A stretch of DNA of 64,000 nucleotides from Nostoc commune NIES-4072 (GCF_003113895.1 NZ_BDUD01000001.1:4939315-5003314), one strand, 5' to 3'. Positions 17,351 through 26,152 are shown, counted from the first letter of the stretch. Numbers and translations: made by a program. Notes: a model not told the origin generated them from the sequence alone.

Positions 17351-17953
17351 TTACTGCCAAACGTAGATGAGGATAAACAAAATAATCCAAATAACATCGA
17401 CGAAGTGCCAGAACAACGAAGTCGCGTTCACGCCGAAGTGACCTGTGTCGTAGTTGCCAGGGATGAAAGAACGTACCAAAATAATCGACTGCAACAGAAT
17501 ACCAGTGAAAACGTGCAAACCGTGGAAACCTGTTAGCAGGTAAAACGTCCCACCAAATACCCCTGAAGTGAAGCCAAAATCGAGGCCGTTCCATTCAATC
17601 GCTTGCCCAACCAAAAAGTAAGTTCCCATCGCCATTGTTGTCAAGAGAAATAGGCGAAATTTCACTAAGTCATGGCGTTGAAGGGCGCGTTCTGCTAAGT
17701 AAATTACAAAGCTACTGGCGACAAGAATTACTGTGTTGATTGTCGGTTCTTTTACTTCTAGCCCGGAAACACCAGCTGGTAGCCAGTTAGGGGTTGTTGT
17801 TTTGTAGATGGCATATCCGGCGAAAAAACTTAAGAAAATGACGCTTTCTGAGAGGAGGAAGACAATGAAGCCAAACATCTTGTTGCCTTCTTCGTCGTGG
17901 GTATGTTCTGCGGCTGTGTGGTGCAATTCGTGGGAATTGATATAACTGTCCAT
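17351..17953 (-). CDS. coxC: Cytochrome c/quinol oxidase subunit III
   Basis: 200 residues with five predicted membrane helices, the short bacterial form of subunit III. Conserved stretches include FGFIVFLLSESVIFLSFFAG near residue 27, GLEVKEPTINT, VGQAIEWNG and the FHGLHVFTGILL helix with its paired His. It has a polar His-rich N-terminus. It is the last gene of the cox3-type operon, 97 bp after coxA, with an intervening purine-rich repeat. Subunit III stabilises the oxidase and is inserted in the cytoplasmic or thylakoid membrane. Confidence 0.93.
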   Translation of the reverse strand: MDSYINSHELHHTAAEHTHDEEGNKMFGFIVFLLSESVIFLSFFAGYAIYKTTTPNWLPAGVSGLEVKEPTINTVILVASSFVIYLAERALQRHDLVKFRLFLLTTMAMGTYFLVGQAIEWNGLDFGFTSGVFGGTFYLLTGFHGLHVFTGILLQSIILVRSFIPGNYDTGHFGVNATSLFWHFVDVIWIILFILIYVWQ

Positions 17954-17975
17954 TTTGCTTTTAGCTGAGGTTGAG

Positions 17976-18030
17976 TTTGAAACGCAGAGGAACGCGGAGG
18001 GAAGCGCAGAGGGACGCAGAGGGTTTTTGC
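17976..18030. repeat. CGCAGAGG tandem repeats between coxA and coxC
   Basis: About four copies of an ACGCAGAGG-type unit (variants CGCGGAGG, CGCAGAGG) in the 97-bp coxA-coxC spacer. Similar purine-rich repeats are common in Nostoc intergenic DNA; it may form an mRNA structure inside the operon. Confidence 0.7.
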
Positions 18031-18050
18031 GTCTTCCCGATAGTTTGTGT

Positions 18051-19712
18051 TTATTCTGGGAGGTTGGCTGTTAAGGGTTCTGATTTGCCGTAGCCGTAGG
18101 GTTCGGAGACGATGATGGGAATTTCTTCAAAGTTTTCTACTGGGGGGGGTGAAGAAACTAACCACTCTAGTCCGATTGCTCTCCAAGGGTTAGCAGGTGC
18201 TTTCTCGCCCTGCATCCAAGAAATCACCATGTTGAAAATGAAGGGCAAGGTGGACATTCCTAAGAGGAATCCGCCGAGGCTAGCGATGATATTCCAGTAT
18301 TGATACTCTGGGGCGTAGGAAGCGACTCGGCGTAGCATTCCTTGCAATCCTAATGGGTGCATGGGTAAAAAGTTAAGGTTAGTGCCAATGAAGGCTAACC
18401 AGAAGTGAATTTTACCCCAGCTTTCAGAGTACATCCGCCCAGTCATTTTGGGGAACCAGTGGTAGATGGCAGCAAATAAGCCCATCGTCACAGTGCCGTA
18501 GAGAACGTAGTGAAAGTGTCCCACTACAAAGTAAGTATTGTTAACGTGGACATCAACTGGCACAGAGGAAAGCATAATGCCTGTGATGCCGGCGAAGACA
18601 AACATGACTAATCCACCCAGAGCAAACAGCATGGGGGTATTTAGTCGCAGTTTACCGCCCCAAATAGTTGCTACCCAGGCAAATACTTTAATTCCCGTGG
18701 GTACAGACACACACATTGTCGTCAGCATGAAAATCAACCGCATCCAGCCTGATGTACCACTGACATACATGTGGTGTACCCAAACAATGCCGCTTACACC
18801 TGCAATCAAGATGGATGAAATAGCAACTACTTTGTAACCAAATAAGGGTTTACGTGAATAAACTGGAAAGATTTCTGAGAAAATCGCAAAGACAGGCAAA
18901 ATAATCACGTAAACGGCGGGGTGGGAGTAGAACCAGAAGTAATGCTGGAACATAACTGGATTCCCACCCTTGGCTGGGTCAAAAAAGCTCGTGCCAACTG
19001 TGAGGTCGAGTAGCAGCATCACCGCACCAGCTGTTAATGCAGGTAGTCCGAATAGTTGGATAATCTGGGCGCTAAACACCCCCCAGACAAACAAGGGCAT
19101 CCGAAAGAAGCCCATTCCTGGGGCCCGCATCTTCACGATTGTGGTGACAAAGTTGACTGCCCCCATAATTGAGGATACGCCGGATATTGCCACCGCTAAG
19201 AGCCAGAGAACTTGACCATTAATCAAGTTACCTGTGGGATTCTGAAGACTGACTGGCGGGTAAGACCACCAACCGGCTTGGGCTGGCCCACCAGGGACAA
19301 AGAAGCTACCCATCATGATAATTCCGACTATCGGCACCATCCAAAAGGCGACGGCGTTAAGGCGGGGAAATGCCATATCTCGCGCCCCAATCATCAGGGG
19401 TACTAAATAGTTGGCAAAACCAACGAGTGAGGGAAATGTCCACAAAAACAGCATTATAGTGCCGTGCATGGTGAACATGCCGTTATAGACGGTGCGATCT
19501 ACTAAATCTGATTCGGGTGTCATCAGTTCTCCCCGCATCACCATCGCAAAGATACCGCCGACGAGAAAGAAGAAGAATGAGGTAACGAGATACTGGATAC
19601 CAATTACCTTGTGGTCGGTACTAAAGCTGAAGTATTCTTTCCAGTTACTTGCAGATTCGTGGTTATGCTTCTCATCAGGGAGAAGAATACCTTCAATAGG
19701 AACATTAGTCAT
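18051..19712 (-). CDS. coxA: Haem-copper oxidase subunit I (A2-type)
   Basis: 553 residues, full length, 12 membrane helices. All redox-centre histidines are present: low-spin haem His in MHGTIMLFLW (residue ~70), CuB His in YSHPAVYVIILP (~265), the His pair in WVHHMYVSG (~320) and HFHYVLYG (~400). The YSHPAVY motif has no Glu at the usual proton-channel position, which places it in the A2 subfamily of haem-copper oxidases. It reduces O2 to water in the membrane. Its operon partner subunit II lacks CuA ligands, so the electron donor is probably quinol. Confidence 0.95.
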   Translation of the reverse strand: MTNVPIEGILLPDEKHNHESASNWKEYFSFSTDHKVIGIQYLVTSFFFFLVGGIFAMVMRGELMTPESDLVDRTVYNGMFTMHGTIMLFLWTFPSLVGFANYLVPLMIGARDMAFPRLNAVAFWMVPIVGIIMMGSFFVPGGPAQAGWWSYPPVSLQNPTGNLINGQVLWLLAVAISGVSSIMGAVNFVTTIVKMRAPGMGFFRMPLFVWGVFSAQIIQLFGLPALTAGAVMLLLDLTVGTSFFDPAKGGNPVMFQHYFWFYSHPAVYVIILPVFAIFSEIFPVYSRKPLFGYKVVAISSILIAGVSGIVWVHHMYVSGTSGWMRLIFMLTTMCVSVPTGIKVFAWVATIWGGKLRLNTPMLFALGGLVMFVFAGITGIMLSSVPVDVHVNNTYFVVGHFHYVLYGTVTMGLFAAIYHWFPKMTGRMYSESWGKIHFWLAFIGTNLNFLPMHPLGLQGMLRRVASYAPEYQYWNIIASLGGFLLGMSTLPFIFNMVISWMQGEKAPANPWRAIGLEWLVSSPPPVENFEEIPIIVSEPYGYGKSEPLTANLPE

Positions 19713-19725
19713 GGTTACTTTCCTT

Positions 19726-20652
19726 TCAACCAGGTGAATTTACTAGAGGAGGTGCAGCAGGTGGAACTGTAACCCAACCAGTTTGGACTGATTGATTGGA
19801 TGTTTGAGCATACTCAGAAGCTGCCTGATTATTTGCTACCGATGGCTTTTGGATTGCAGCTTCTGCTAGCCACTGTTGATAATCTTCAGGAGATTCGACA
19901 ACCACATTCGCCTGCATCGTCGCAAAGTATGTACCGCTATATTGAGAATCGGTCAATCGGTATTTGCCGGCGCGGATGGGAGTAAATTCAAAGTCGATCG
20001 CATGGTTGGGAATAATATCCTGCTTGAGGCGAAATGCAGGTATATAGAAGCCGTGGAGAACGTCTTGTGATTTCAGTGCTAAACGTATCCGGCGATCGCT
20101 AGGTAAATGCAATTCGGTACTGGTAATATCTTTTTCAGGATAATGGAAAACCCACGCCCATTGTTTAGCGAGTACATCGATTTTTTCTACAGGTTCCGCT
20201 AAAGCGTTAGCTGGTACATCTCTTGGTTCTGCATGAGCCGATTGCATTGCTAGCGGATTATGCAGGTGAACTAATTCCGATGGGCCTTGAATCCCCATTT
20301 GTTCGTAAACTTGGTAGCTGTAACCCGCAATCCAAAACACCAAAAGAATTGGAATTGCTGTCCACACAACTTCTAAGGTGATATTGCCATGAATCGGGGG
20401 GCCGTCGGTGAAGTCATCTTTGATTGCCCGATGGAAGATCACAGAATACATTAAAGTACTTGTTACTCCCAAGAAGATGAAGGAACCAAGGGTTACTAAG
20501 AAGCTAATCAAATCATCAATTAGTAGGGATTCGGCTGCTGCTTGGGGAGGAAGCCAAAAGTAAGCCTGCTTCCCGATCCAGAGACTCGTAACAGTCACTG
20601 CGATCGCGCCTGTAAGCAGCGTCAAAATATTTAAAATCTTCTGGATTTTCAT
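19726..20652 (-). CDS. coxB: Oxidase subunit II without CuA ligands (ARTO/quinol-oxidase type)
   Basis: About 308 residues (numbering from an alternative start at 20658 gives 310). Two N-terminal membrane helices (residues 10-30 and 50-75) and a periplasmic cupredoxin domain. In a CuA subunit the final motif is C-x-E-x-C-x3-H-x2-M; here it reads D237-S-Q239-Y-S241-G-T-Y-F245-A-T-M248. The four canonical ligands Cys, Glu, Cys and His are all replaced; only His202 and Met248 remain. That is the signature of the cyanobacterial alternate respiratory terminal oxidase (ARTO, cox3 type), thought to take electrons from quinol. The reading frame is intact, so this is not decay. Confidence 0.93.
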   Translation of the reverse strand: MKIQKILNILTLLTGAIAVTVTSLWIGKQAYFWLPPQAAAESLLIDDLISFLVTLGSFIFLGVTSTLMYSVIFHRAIKDDFTDGPPIHGNITLEVVWTAIPILLVFWIAGYSYQVYEQMGIQGPSELVHLHNPLAMQSAHAEPRDVPANALAEPVEKIDVLAKQWAWVFHYPEKDITSTELHLPSDRRIRLALKSQDVLHGFYIPAFRLKQDIIPNHAIDFEFTPIRAGKYRLTDSQYSGTYFATMQANVVVESPEDYQQWLAEAAIQKPSVANNQAASEYAQTSNQSVQTGWVTVPPAAPPLVNSPG

Positions 20653-20712
20653 GGTCATTGGTTATTGGGCATTGGGCATGGGGCATTGGGCATTAGTCAA
20701 AGGACAAAGGAC
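20653..20712. repeat. GGGCATT tandem repeats in the cox operon
   Basis: GGTCATT/GGGCATT/GGGCATG heptamers fill the 60-bp gap between the second DUF2231 gene and coxB, and reach the coxB start codon region. No ribosome-binding site is seen for coxB here. Confidence 0.75.
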
Positions 20713-21330
20713 TTATTTGAGAGTTGTGTTGAGGTCTTGGTGCGATCGCAGCAAATTATCTGCTGTATTGTGTACGCCAAACTCGGCAGCCATTTGCGCC
20801 CCTAGTGTCCCGTGGACGTACAGAATGAACATGATTGCTATGCCTGCCAACAGATAGATCCATTGCACTTCTCTATCTGTCTGTTTATATTCTTGTTTGG
20901 CCCAAACGAAGCGCTGCCATCCTCTCCAGATGGTCAGGACAACAATCAGCGCTAATAAGAACACACCACCTACACCATGCCAAAGCATAGTTTCCATTGC
21001 CTGTAATCCCCAGGCACTTTTCATATCCGCTGGTGGTGTTGCCAACAGCATTTCATAAAAGCCTGCTGCCACTGTGAAAAATGTGATGATGCTGGCAGCT
21101 AGCATGTTGTACCAGCCAACATTAAATAAGTTGTCACGTTCCACAGTAATGGCTAAAAACTTGAAGACCCATTTTTCAAAGGGGAACAGAACACCGACAA
21201 TATCAAAGGTCATTCCAATGATGAACAAACCTATTGTCAGATGGACTAAATTGGGATGAATGGGAATTGTGTAAGGTAATCCGTTTGCGCCTAAAGAGCC
21301 GCTCAATTGATCGATTAATTCTGAGTTCAT
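20713..21330 (-). CDS. DUF2231 membrane protein (cox3 operon)
   Basis: 205 residues, four or five membrane helices. The HP-type motif IPIHPNLVHLTIGLFIIGM lies at residues 20-38 and a second His in WHGVGGVFLLAL near residue 115. The start at 21330 forms an ATGA overlap with the stop of the preceding gene, so the two are translationally coupled; a longer frame to 21390 is rejected. Related genes precede cox3-type operons in other Nostoc strains. A role in quinol supply or oxidase assembly is plausible but unproven. Confidence 0.85.
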   Translation of the reverse strand: MNSELIDQLSGSLGANGLPYTIPIHPNLVHLTIGLFIIGMTFDIVGVLFPFEKWVFKFLAITVERDNLFNVGWYNMLAASIITFFTVAAGFYEMLLATPPADMKSAWGLQAMETMLWHGVGGVFLLALIVVLTIWRGWQRFVWAKQEYKQTDREVQWIYLLAGIAIMFILYVHGTLGAQMAAEFGVHNTADNLLRSHQDLNTTLK

Positions 21331-21827
21331 CGCAACAGACCATCCTTTACTGCTTCCACAACTGGCACTGTATGCAATCCATACACCCAAACAAGTTCAT
21401 CTCCGAGATATACTTGCAAGCCAACTATCAAAGTTAAAACTAGTCCGGCTCCCAAATAATAAATTGATATTTTTTGCGGGTTGCGGGCACGAATTACATA
21501 GCGCCAAGCTGTAATCGCCGTGATGATTCCCGAAAGGGACCAACCAATCAACGTATGCAGGTTCAGCACCGATTTAGCTAGGCTGTAAGGCTGTGCTAAA
21601 CCCGCTTCAAATTGACCAAAAATAATCGCCACGAAGATGGCGATCGTGGCAACTAACATATTCCACCAACTCACCTCAAAAAGACTGGATTTACCAGTAA
21701 AATAGCCAACTACATCGCAGAAAAAGGAAAACAACACCATCGCAATTACGAAGTGGACAACGATGGGATGAATCGTATCTGGATAGGGTAAATTGTGGTC
21801 GTTCAATGATGTAAAATACTCAAGCAT
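21327..21827 (-). CDS. DUF2231 membrane protein, first gene of the cox3 operon
   Basis: 166 residues with four membrane helices. Carries the signature DTIHPIVVHFVIAMVLFSFF at residues 18-37, with His-Pro and a second His, and LNLHTLIGWSL near residue 92. ATG start at 21827 has an AGGAGAA ribosome-binding site 5 bp upstream. It is the promoter-proximal gene of the operon, ahead of coxB, coxA and coxC. Same fold as the downstream DUF2231 protein, so the pair may form a heterodimer. Function unknown. Confidence 0.87.
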   Translation of the reverse strand: MLEYFTSLNDHNLPYPDTIHPIVVHFVIAMVLFSFFCDVVGYFTGKSSLFEVSWWNMLVATIAIFVAIIFGQFEAGLAQPYSLAKSVLNLHTLIGWSLSGIITAITAWRYVIRARNPQKISIYYLGAGLVLTLIVGLQVYLGDELVWVYGLHTVPVVEAVKDGLLR

Positions 21828-22516
21828 TGGATTCTCCTGGACATATCTACCGCACTATGGTCAATCAATTTTGGATTGCCGATAGCGTACCGTTAGCGAG
21901 TTATCGAGCGTCTTTTGGATTTTAGATTTATTCCGTCCCTGACGAGATATAAACCAGAAGACCTTAATCCAAAATTGCTAGTTAAACTTCAATGATTGAT
22001 AGATACCCGCTAACATCACTACAAGTATCTATCTATAATTGACCGGAATCTGTTCAATATGTGCGCGGCGCAATACGCTTAATCATGTCTTAGCTTTTGG
22101 TAGACAAATTTAGTAAACTTGCCTTTAGAGAATGATTTTTGTTGCGATTAATTTCCTCATACCAATAGTCTGCAACAGCAATTTTTGATGTAGCTAAACC
22201 AAATCGCTGTCGTTTGTTGATTTGCTTAACCTATCCTTTAGCTTAAGTAAATTTTTATGAATTGTCAAAACAATAATAATTAAACTTTTAAAAGTTAGTT
22301 ATTTAGCAAAAATATATTTCTATAATGTATCGATTCTGGCATTAACTAAAATTCAAAAAAAGCAGAAAAATAATATTTTTTATGTAAAGTATTTCACAAT
22401 AATAAAATTTCTAATTGTAATGTAAATGACAAAAATATATAATTTTGATTAGTGGGTATAAAAGCAAGTCAAGGTAAGTTAGTAGCTGTGGTGGTGGAGA
22501 ATGCTAAAAGGGTTTG
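21828..22516. other. Divergent intergenic region of cox3 and cheB
   Basis: 689 bp holding the promoter of the cox operon (minus) and that of cheB (plus). A fragment of a dispersed repeat (GATAGCGTACCGTTAGCGAG) is at 21880-21900. A palindrome-like GTGCGCGGCGCAATACGC run at 22059 is GC-rich. The 22240-22460 part is very AT-rich. No canonical NtcA site (GTA-N8-TAC) was found by eye. Confidence 0.45.
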
Positions 22517-23128
22517 ATGAGCCATCAAGTCACACTAACAGGTGTGGGGACAAAACAAGTGGCATTTGAAATTGTGGTCATTGGTACTTCTTTGGGTGGA
22601 TTATCAGCCTTAAAAATTCTCCTGGGTAATTTACCAGCAGACTTCCAAGTGCCGATCGCGATCGTGCAACACCGTCACAAGGAGTCTAACAACACACTCC
22701 AAGAGTTATTACAAGAATATACTTCGTTACCAATTCGAGAAGTGGAAGACAAAGACGAAATACTACCGGGACATATTTACATAGCTCCAGCAGATTATCA
22801 CTTATTGGTTGAACCAGGTCACTTTGCCCTCTCGACTGATGAGCCTGTTTCTTATGCCAGACCATCTATCGATGTGCTATTTGAGTCAGCAGCCGATGTC
22901 TACGGTCAGCAAGTTATTGGTGTAATATTGACAGGAGCAAACCAAGATGGTATGCAAGGTCTTAAGAAAATAAAAGCGCGGGGAGGGCTTACTATCGTAC
23001 AAGAACCTGCCACAGCTGAGAGCGATGTTATGCCAGAAGCAGCAATTTCTGCTGTTGCAGTAGACTGGATTTTAACACTTTCAAACATTGCTTCCCAAAT
23101 GGTCAAGCTTTGTCAATTACGGAAATAA
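22517..23128 (+). CDS. CheB-type methylesterase domain protein
   Basis: 203 residues, only the catalytic domain of CheB (no receiver domain). Catalytic Ser in IGTSLGGLSAL near residue 25, His in AIVQHRHKE near residue 50 and Asp in TGANQDGMQG near residue 140 make the Ser-His-Asp triad. It removes methyl groups from receptor glutamates or acts as a deamidase. The stop at 23128 is 4 bp before the ATG of the next gene, a hybrid histidine kinase, so they are co-transcribed. No receptor genes nearby; the target is probably a two-component kinase system. Confidence 0.9.
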   Translation: MSHQVTLTGVGTKQVAFEIVVIGTSLGGLSALKILLGNLPADFQVPIAIVQHRHKESNNTLQELLQEYTSLPIREVEDKDEILPGHIYIAPADYHLLVEPGHFALSTDEPVSYARPSIDVLFESAADVYGQQVIGVILTGANQDGMQGLKKIKARGGLTIVQEPATAESDVMPEAAISAVAVDWILTLSNIASQMVKLCQLRK

Positions 23129-23132
23129 ACCC

Positions 23133-25178
23133 ATGCAGATGGAACCCAAAGTAAACATCCTCCTAGTGGATGATAAACTAGAAAATTTGCTAGCACTAGA
23201 AGCAATCCTGGAAAAACTGGGAGAGAATTTGGTGAGAGCTACTTCTGGAGAAGAAGCTTTGAGGTGTCTGCTACATCAAGATTTTGCAGTGATTTTGCTA
23301 GATGTGCAAATGCCAGGGATGGATGGCTTTGAAACTGCAACCTTGATTCGCAATCGGGGGCGATCGCGTCACACTCCAATTATCTTTCTCACCGCCTTTA
23401 GCACCAGCGACCAAATGCTGTTTAAAGGTTATGCCTTGGGTGCAGTTGATTATTTGCTCAAACCATTAGACCCCAATATTTTGACTTCTAAAGTCACAGT
23501 ATTCGTAGAACTATTTAAGAAAACAGAAGCCGTCAAGCAACAAGCAGCGCAGCTAGTAGCTGTGAATGCGGAACTCAGGCAAAGTGAAGAACGATTGCGA
23601 TCGCTGAGTACTTGTTCACCTGTTGGCATTTTTGAAATTGATACTGAAGGAGGATGTAGATATACCAATCCTCGCTATCAAATAATTTGTGGCTTGAGAG
23701 CGGCAGAGAGTTTAGAAAAAAAATGGCTAGAATCTGTTCATCCAGAAGATAGAGAACGAGCAGTTGCCACTTGGTCTAACTACATTTGTGAGGGTCGTGA
23801 CTACTCTGAAGAATTTCGCTTTCAAACTGCTCATGGTATCGTCCGTTGGGTTCAAGTTCGCTCATCACCCATGCTTTCCGGTCAAGGAGAATTGCTGGGA
23901 TATGTAGGCACTCTCGAAGATATTACTGAACGCAAACAAGCAGAAGAAGTCCGCGCTCAAGTGATTCGAGAACAGACAGCAAGAGCCGAAGCAGAAGCAG
24001 CAAATCGGATGAAAGATGAGTTTCTCGCCGTTCTTTCTCATGAACTCCGCACACCGCTAACCTCAATGCTGGGCTGGTCAAAAATCCTCCGCTCTAAGAA
24101 ACTTGACGAAAAAGCCACTTCCCGCGCCCTTGAAGCAATTGAACGCAACGCCATATCTCAGATGCAACTAATTGAGGATATCTTAGATGTATCCCGGATT
24201 ATCCGTGGTCAGTTGCGGTTAAATGTATCTGCGGTGAATCTGCTCACGGTAACGGAGGCAGCTTTAGAGGCAGTGCGTCCTCTAGCAGAACCAAAAGAGA
24301 TTAAATTAAATACTGTTTTGGATGCTTCAGTCGGGTCAGTTTATGGCGATCCAGCCCGGTTACAGCAAGTTGTTTGGAACCTATTAACTAATGCCATTAA
24401 GTTTACCCCTAAGGGTGGCAGGGTAGATGTGAATTTGTCAGTAGTCTATTGTCAAGAACAAGAAACAACTCACAAATACGCCCAAATTCAAGTTATCGAT
24501 ACAGGAATTGGTATCAGTTCCGAGTTTTTACCCAAAGTATTTGAGCGTTTCCGGCAAGCAGATAGCACTACAACGCGATCGCACAATGGATTAGGGCTAG
24601 GATTAGCGATCGTCCGTCATCTAGTAGAACTGCACAAAGGTAAAATCTTTGCCGAAAGTCCAGGCACAGGAGAAGGAGCAACCTTTACTGTGAGATTACC
24701 ACTCCTACAAGACAATAGGACTAGCAGGGTCAGTAGAGAAGCCACAGGAGAAATTTCTTCCCCTGTGGCATCAAGGCCTCTTACTGGATTAAAAGTTTTA
24801 GTTGTAGATGATGAAACAGATACTCGTAACTTTCTCAGTTTTATGTTTGAGGAATATGGGGCGTTTGCCACTGCGGTAGCATCAGTTGATGAAGCGTTAG
24901 CAGTAATTGAACAAGCAAAACCAGATATCCTAATTAGCGACATCGGCATGTCACAGCAAGATGGTTATACGCTGATTCGCAAACTACGCTCTTTGGAACC
25001 AGAAAAAGGTGGACGTATCCCAGCGATCGCTTTAACAGCATATACGCGCGAGGAAGACCGTCTAGAAGCGATTTCAGCAGGGTTTCAGCAACATTTATCT
25101 AAGCCAATAGACCCCACTAAATTGATTGCTATGGTTGCCGATATATTAAAGCTACCTGTGGAAGTTCCAGTGGGTTGA
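23133..25178 (+). CDS. Hybrid histidine kinase, REC-PAS-HisKA-HATPase-REC
   Basis: 681 residues, cytoplasmic. Receiver 1 at about 8-125 (NILLVDDK, phospho-acceptor in AVILLDVQMPG, Lys in YLLKPLDP); PAS/PAC at about 155-285; HisKA with H-box FLAVLSHELRTPLTSML near residue 305; HATPase with NLLTNAIKFTP, DTGIG and GLGLAIV; C-terminal receiver with VLVVDDETDT and DILISDIGMSQ. It should autophosphorylate on His and relay to Asp. The longer open frame to 23088 overlaps cheB and is rejected; ATG at 23133 is only 4 bp after the cheB stop. The likely input is intracellular. The CheB pairing suggests a CheB-regulated kinase. Confidence 0.93.
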   Translation: MQMEPKVNILLVDDKLENLLALEAILEKLGENLVRATSGEEALRCLLHQDFAVILLDVQMPGMDGFETATLIRNRGRSRHTPIIFLTAFSTSDQMLFKGYALGAVDYLLKPLDPNILTSKVTVFVELFKKTEAVKQQAAQLVAVNAELRQSEERLRSLSTCSPVGIFEIDTEGGCRYTNPRYQIICGLRAAESLEKKWLESVHPEDRERAVATWSNYICEGRDYSEEFRFQTAHGIVRWVQVRSSPMLSGQGELLGYVGTLEDITERKQAEEVRAQVIREQTARAEAEAANRMKDEFLAVLSHELRTPLTSMLGWSKILRSKKLDEKATSRALEAIERNAISQMQLIEDILDVSRIIRGQLRLNVSAVNLLTVTEAALEAVRPLAEPKEIKLNTVLDASVGSVYGDPARLQQVVWNLLTNAIKFTPKGGRVDVNLSVVYCQEQETTHKYAQIQVIDTGIGISSEFLPKVFERFRQADSTTTRSHNGLGLGLAIVRHLVELHKGKIFAESPGTGEGATFTVRLPLLQDNRTSRVSREATGEISSPVASRPLTGLKVLVVDDETDTRNFLSFMFEEYGAFATAVASVDEALAVIEQAKPDILISDIGMSQQDGYTLIRKLRSLEPEKGGRIPAIALTAYTREEDRLEAISAGFQQHLSKPIDPTKLIAMVADILKLPVEVPVG

Positions 25179-25187
25179 TTTTGAACT

Positions 25188-25290
25188 GGGGAGTGGGGGA
25201 GATGAGGGAGCAGGGGGAGCAGGGGAAGAATAACTATTAATTATTGACCAATGCCCCATGCCCCATGCCCCATGCCCCATGCCCAATGCC
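25188..25290. repeat. Purine-rich and CCCCATG heptamer repeats
   Basis: Downstream of the hybrid kinase are GGGGGAG-type repeats then about six CCCCATG/CCCAATG heptamers, the complement of the GGGCATT repeat elsewhere. They separate convergent genes. Confidence 0.75.
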
Positions 25291-25300
25291 CAATTTCAAA

Positions 25301-25672
25301 TCAAGACGAAGTTAAAGCATGTTTTTTCAATTCGTCTAGGGAAACCATTTCCAAAGCTCTAGCATGGGTTGCAGAGAGGATGACGGGTGGAGCAACGCCA
25401 GCATCGAGAGCTTCTTGCCAGCGAGAAGCACACAAACACCAGCGATCGCCAGGCTTGAGTCCAGGGAAATTAGAACCAGGAACAGGTGTGCTTAGATCGT
25501 TCCCGTGGGATTTGGTGAACTCCAGGAATTCTGATGTCACTTGGGCACATACGACGTGCGAACCGAAATCCTGACCACCTGTGCGGCAAAAACCGTCGCG
25601 GTAAAACCCAGTCATGGGAGAAGTGCAACAGGCTTCTAGGTTTCCACCGATTACGTTTTTAGCTTCTGTCAT
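25301..25672 (-). CDS. DUF2237 protein
   Basis: 123 residues of the DUF2237 family: NVIGGNLEACCTSPMTGFYRDGFC at the N-terminus (broken here: vicinal Cys pair then Gly-Phe-Tyr), DFGSHVVCAQVTSEFL, and GDRWCLCASRWQEAL. The five or so conserved Cys/His could bind a metal. No function has been established for the family. ATG start at 25672. Next to the IS200-type remnant but not part of it. Confidence 0.88.
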   Translation of the reverse strand: MTEAKNVIGGNLEACCTSPMTGFYRDGFCRTGGQDFGSHVVCAQVTSEFLEFTKSHGNDLSTPVPGSNFPGLKPGDRWCLCASRWQEALDAGVAPPVILSATHARALEMVSLDELKKHALTSS

Positions 25673-25770
25673 TGTTAATTCGTTGTACTTGATTTTTTGG
25701 CTTCCATCTAGACCTCCGCAAGGGTACTCCCGCCACAGTCGCAGACTTGGCGGTGACGGGGAATTGCGGG

Positions 25771-25803
25771 ATGATTGGAGGGGTTCAATGCCCCTTCAAT
25801 CAT
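25771..25803. repeat. Stem-loop at the end of the IS200/IS605-type element
   Basis: A 13-bp stem (ATGATTGGAGGGG with CCCCTTCAATCAT, one mismatch) and a 7-nt loop, lying over the stop codon of tnpA. IS200/IS605 elements end in subterminal hairpins rather than inverted repeats; this is a candidate end or a terminator. Confidence 0.6.
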
Positions 25804-26152
25804 CAGGACTGCTTTGCTTCTCAACATAAGATTTGAGTTGCTCAAGGGTAACACCTCTACACGAAGCAACGAAGTATGCACCTGTCCAAAATACTGGCTT
25901 GTTATAAAACTGGTTAACGTGTTCATTAAACTCCTTGCGAATTAAACGACTAGAAACGGTTTTGAGGTTGTTTACGAGCTTACTTACTTCCACATCCGGC
26001 GGATAACTGATAACCAAGTGAACATGGTCTGATTCTGCGTTGTACTCTGTTACTTTGCTTCTCCACTTGGCGCAAGTACTTTCAAATATTTCTTGTAGTC
26101 GTTTCAACATTGCTTGATTGATAACCTTTCTTCGGTACTTTGTGACAAGCAC
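25796..26152 (-). pseudogene. tnpA: IS200/IS605-type transposase TnpA, N-terminus interrupted
   Basis: HUH-type Y1 transposase. The HUH motif is in DHVHLVISYPPD and the catalytic Tyr in LKSYVEKQ near the C-terminus; a conserved FWTGAYFVASCRG run is also present. The open frame starts at GTG 26152, but conserved residues (AVYSLNIHL) are encoded further upstream in the same frame, beginning at an ATG at 26203. A TGA at 26188-26186, five codons after that ATG, interrupts them. The gene is therefore probably a nonsense-mutated or GTG-rescued remnant; the divergent tnpB is also truncated. Confidence 0.8.

Noticed and set aside
17082..17594. Minus-strand open frame of 170 codons overlapping coxC
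   Set aside because: Overlaps coxC out of frame and contains the DAMNRVST peptide encoded by the palindromic repeat; a shadow frame.
19726..20652. Loss of CuA ligands as a sequencing error or pseudogene
   Set aside because: Four separate positions differ without any frameshift, the frame is intact, and the pattern is that of the known ARTO subunit.
21331..21390. Longer start for the second DUF2231 gene
   Set aside because: Would overlap the first gene by 60 bp in another frame; the ATGA overlap at 21327-21330 is the usual arrangement.
21828..22516. NtcA-binding site for heterocyst expression of the cox3 operon
   Set aside because: No GTA-N8-TAC with a suitably placed -10 was seen; other regulators are not excluded.
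25251..25574. Plus-strand 107-codon frame
   Set aside because: Antisense to DUF2237 and starts in the CCCCATG repeats.
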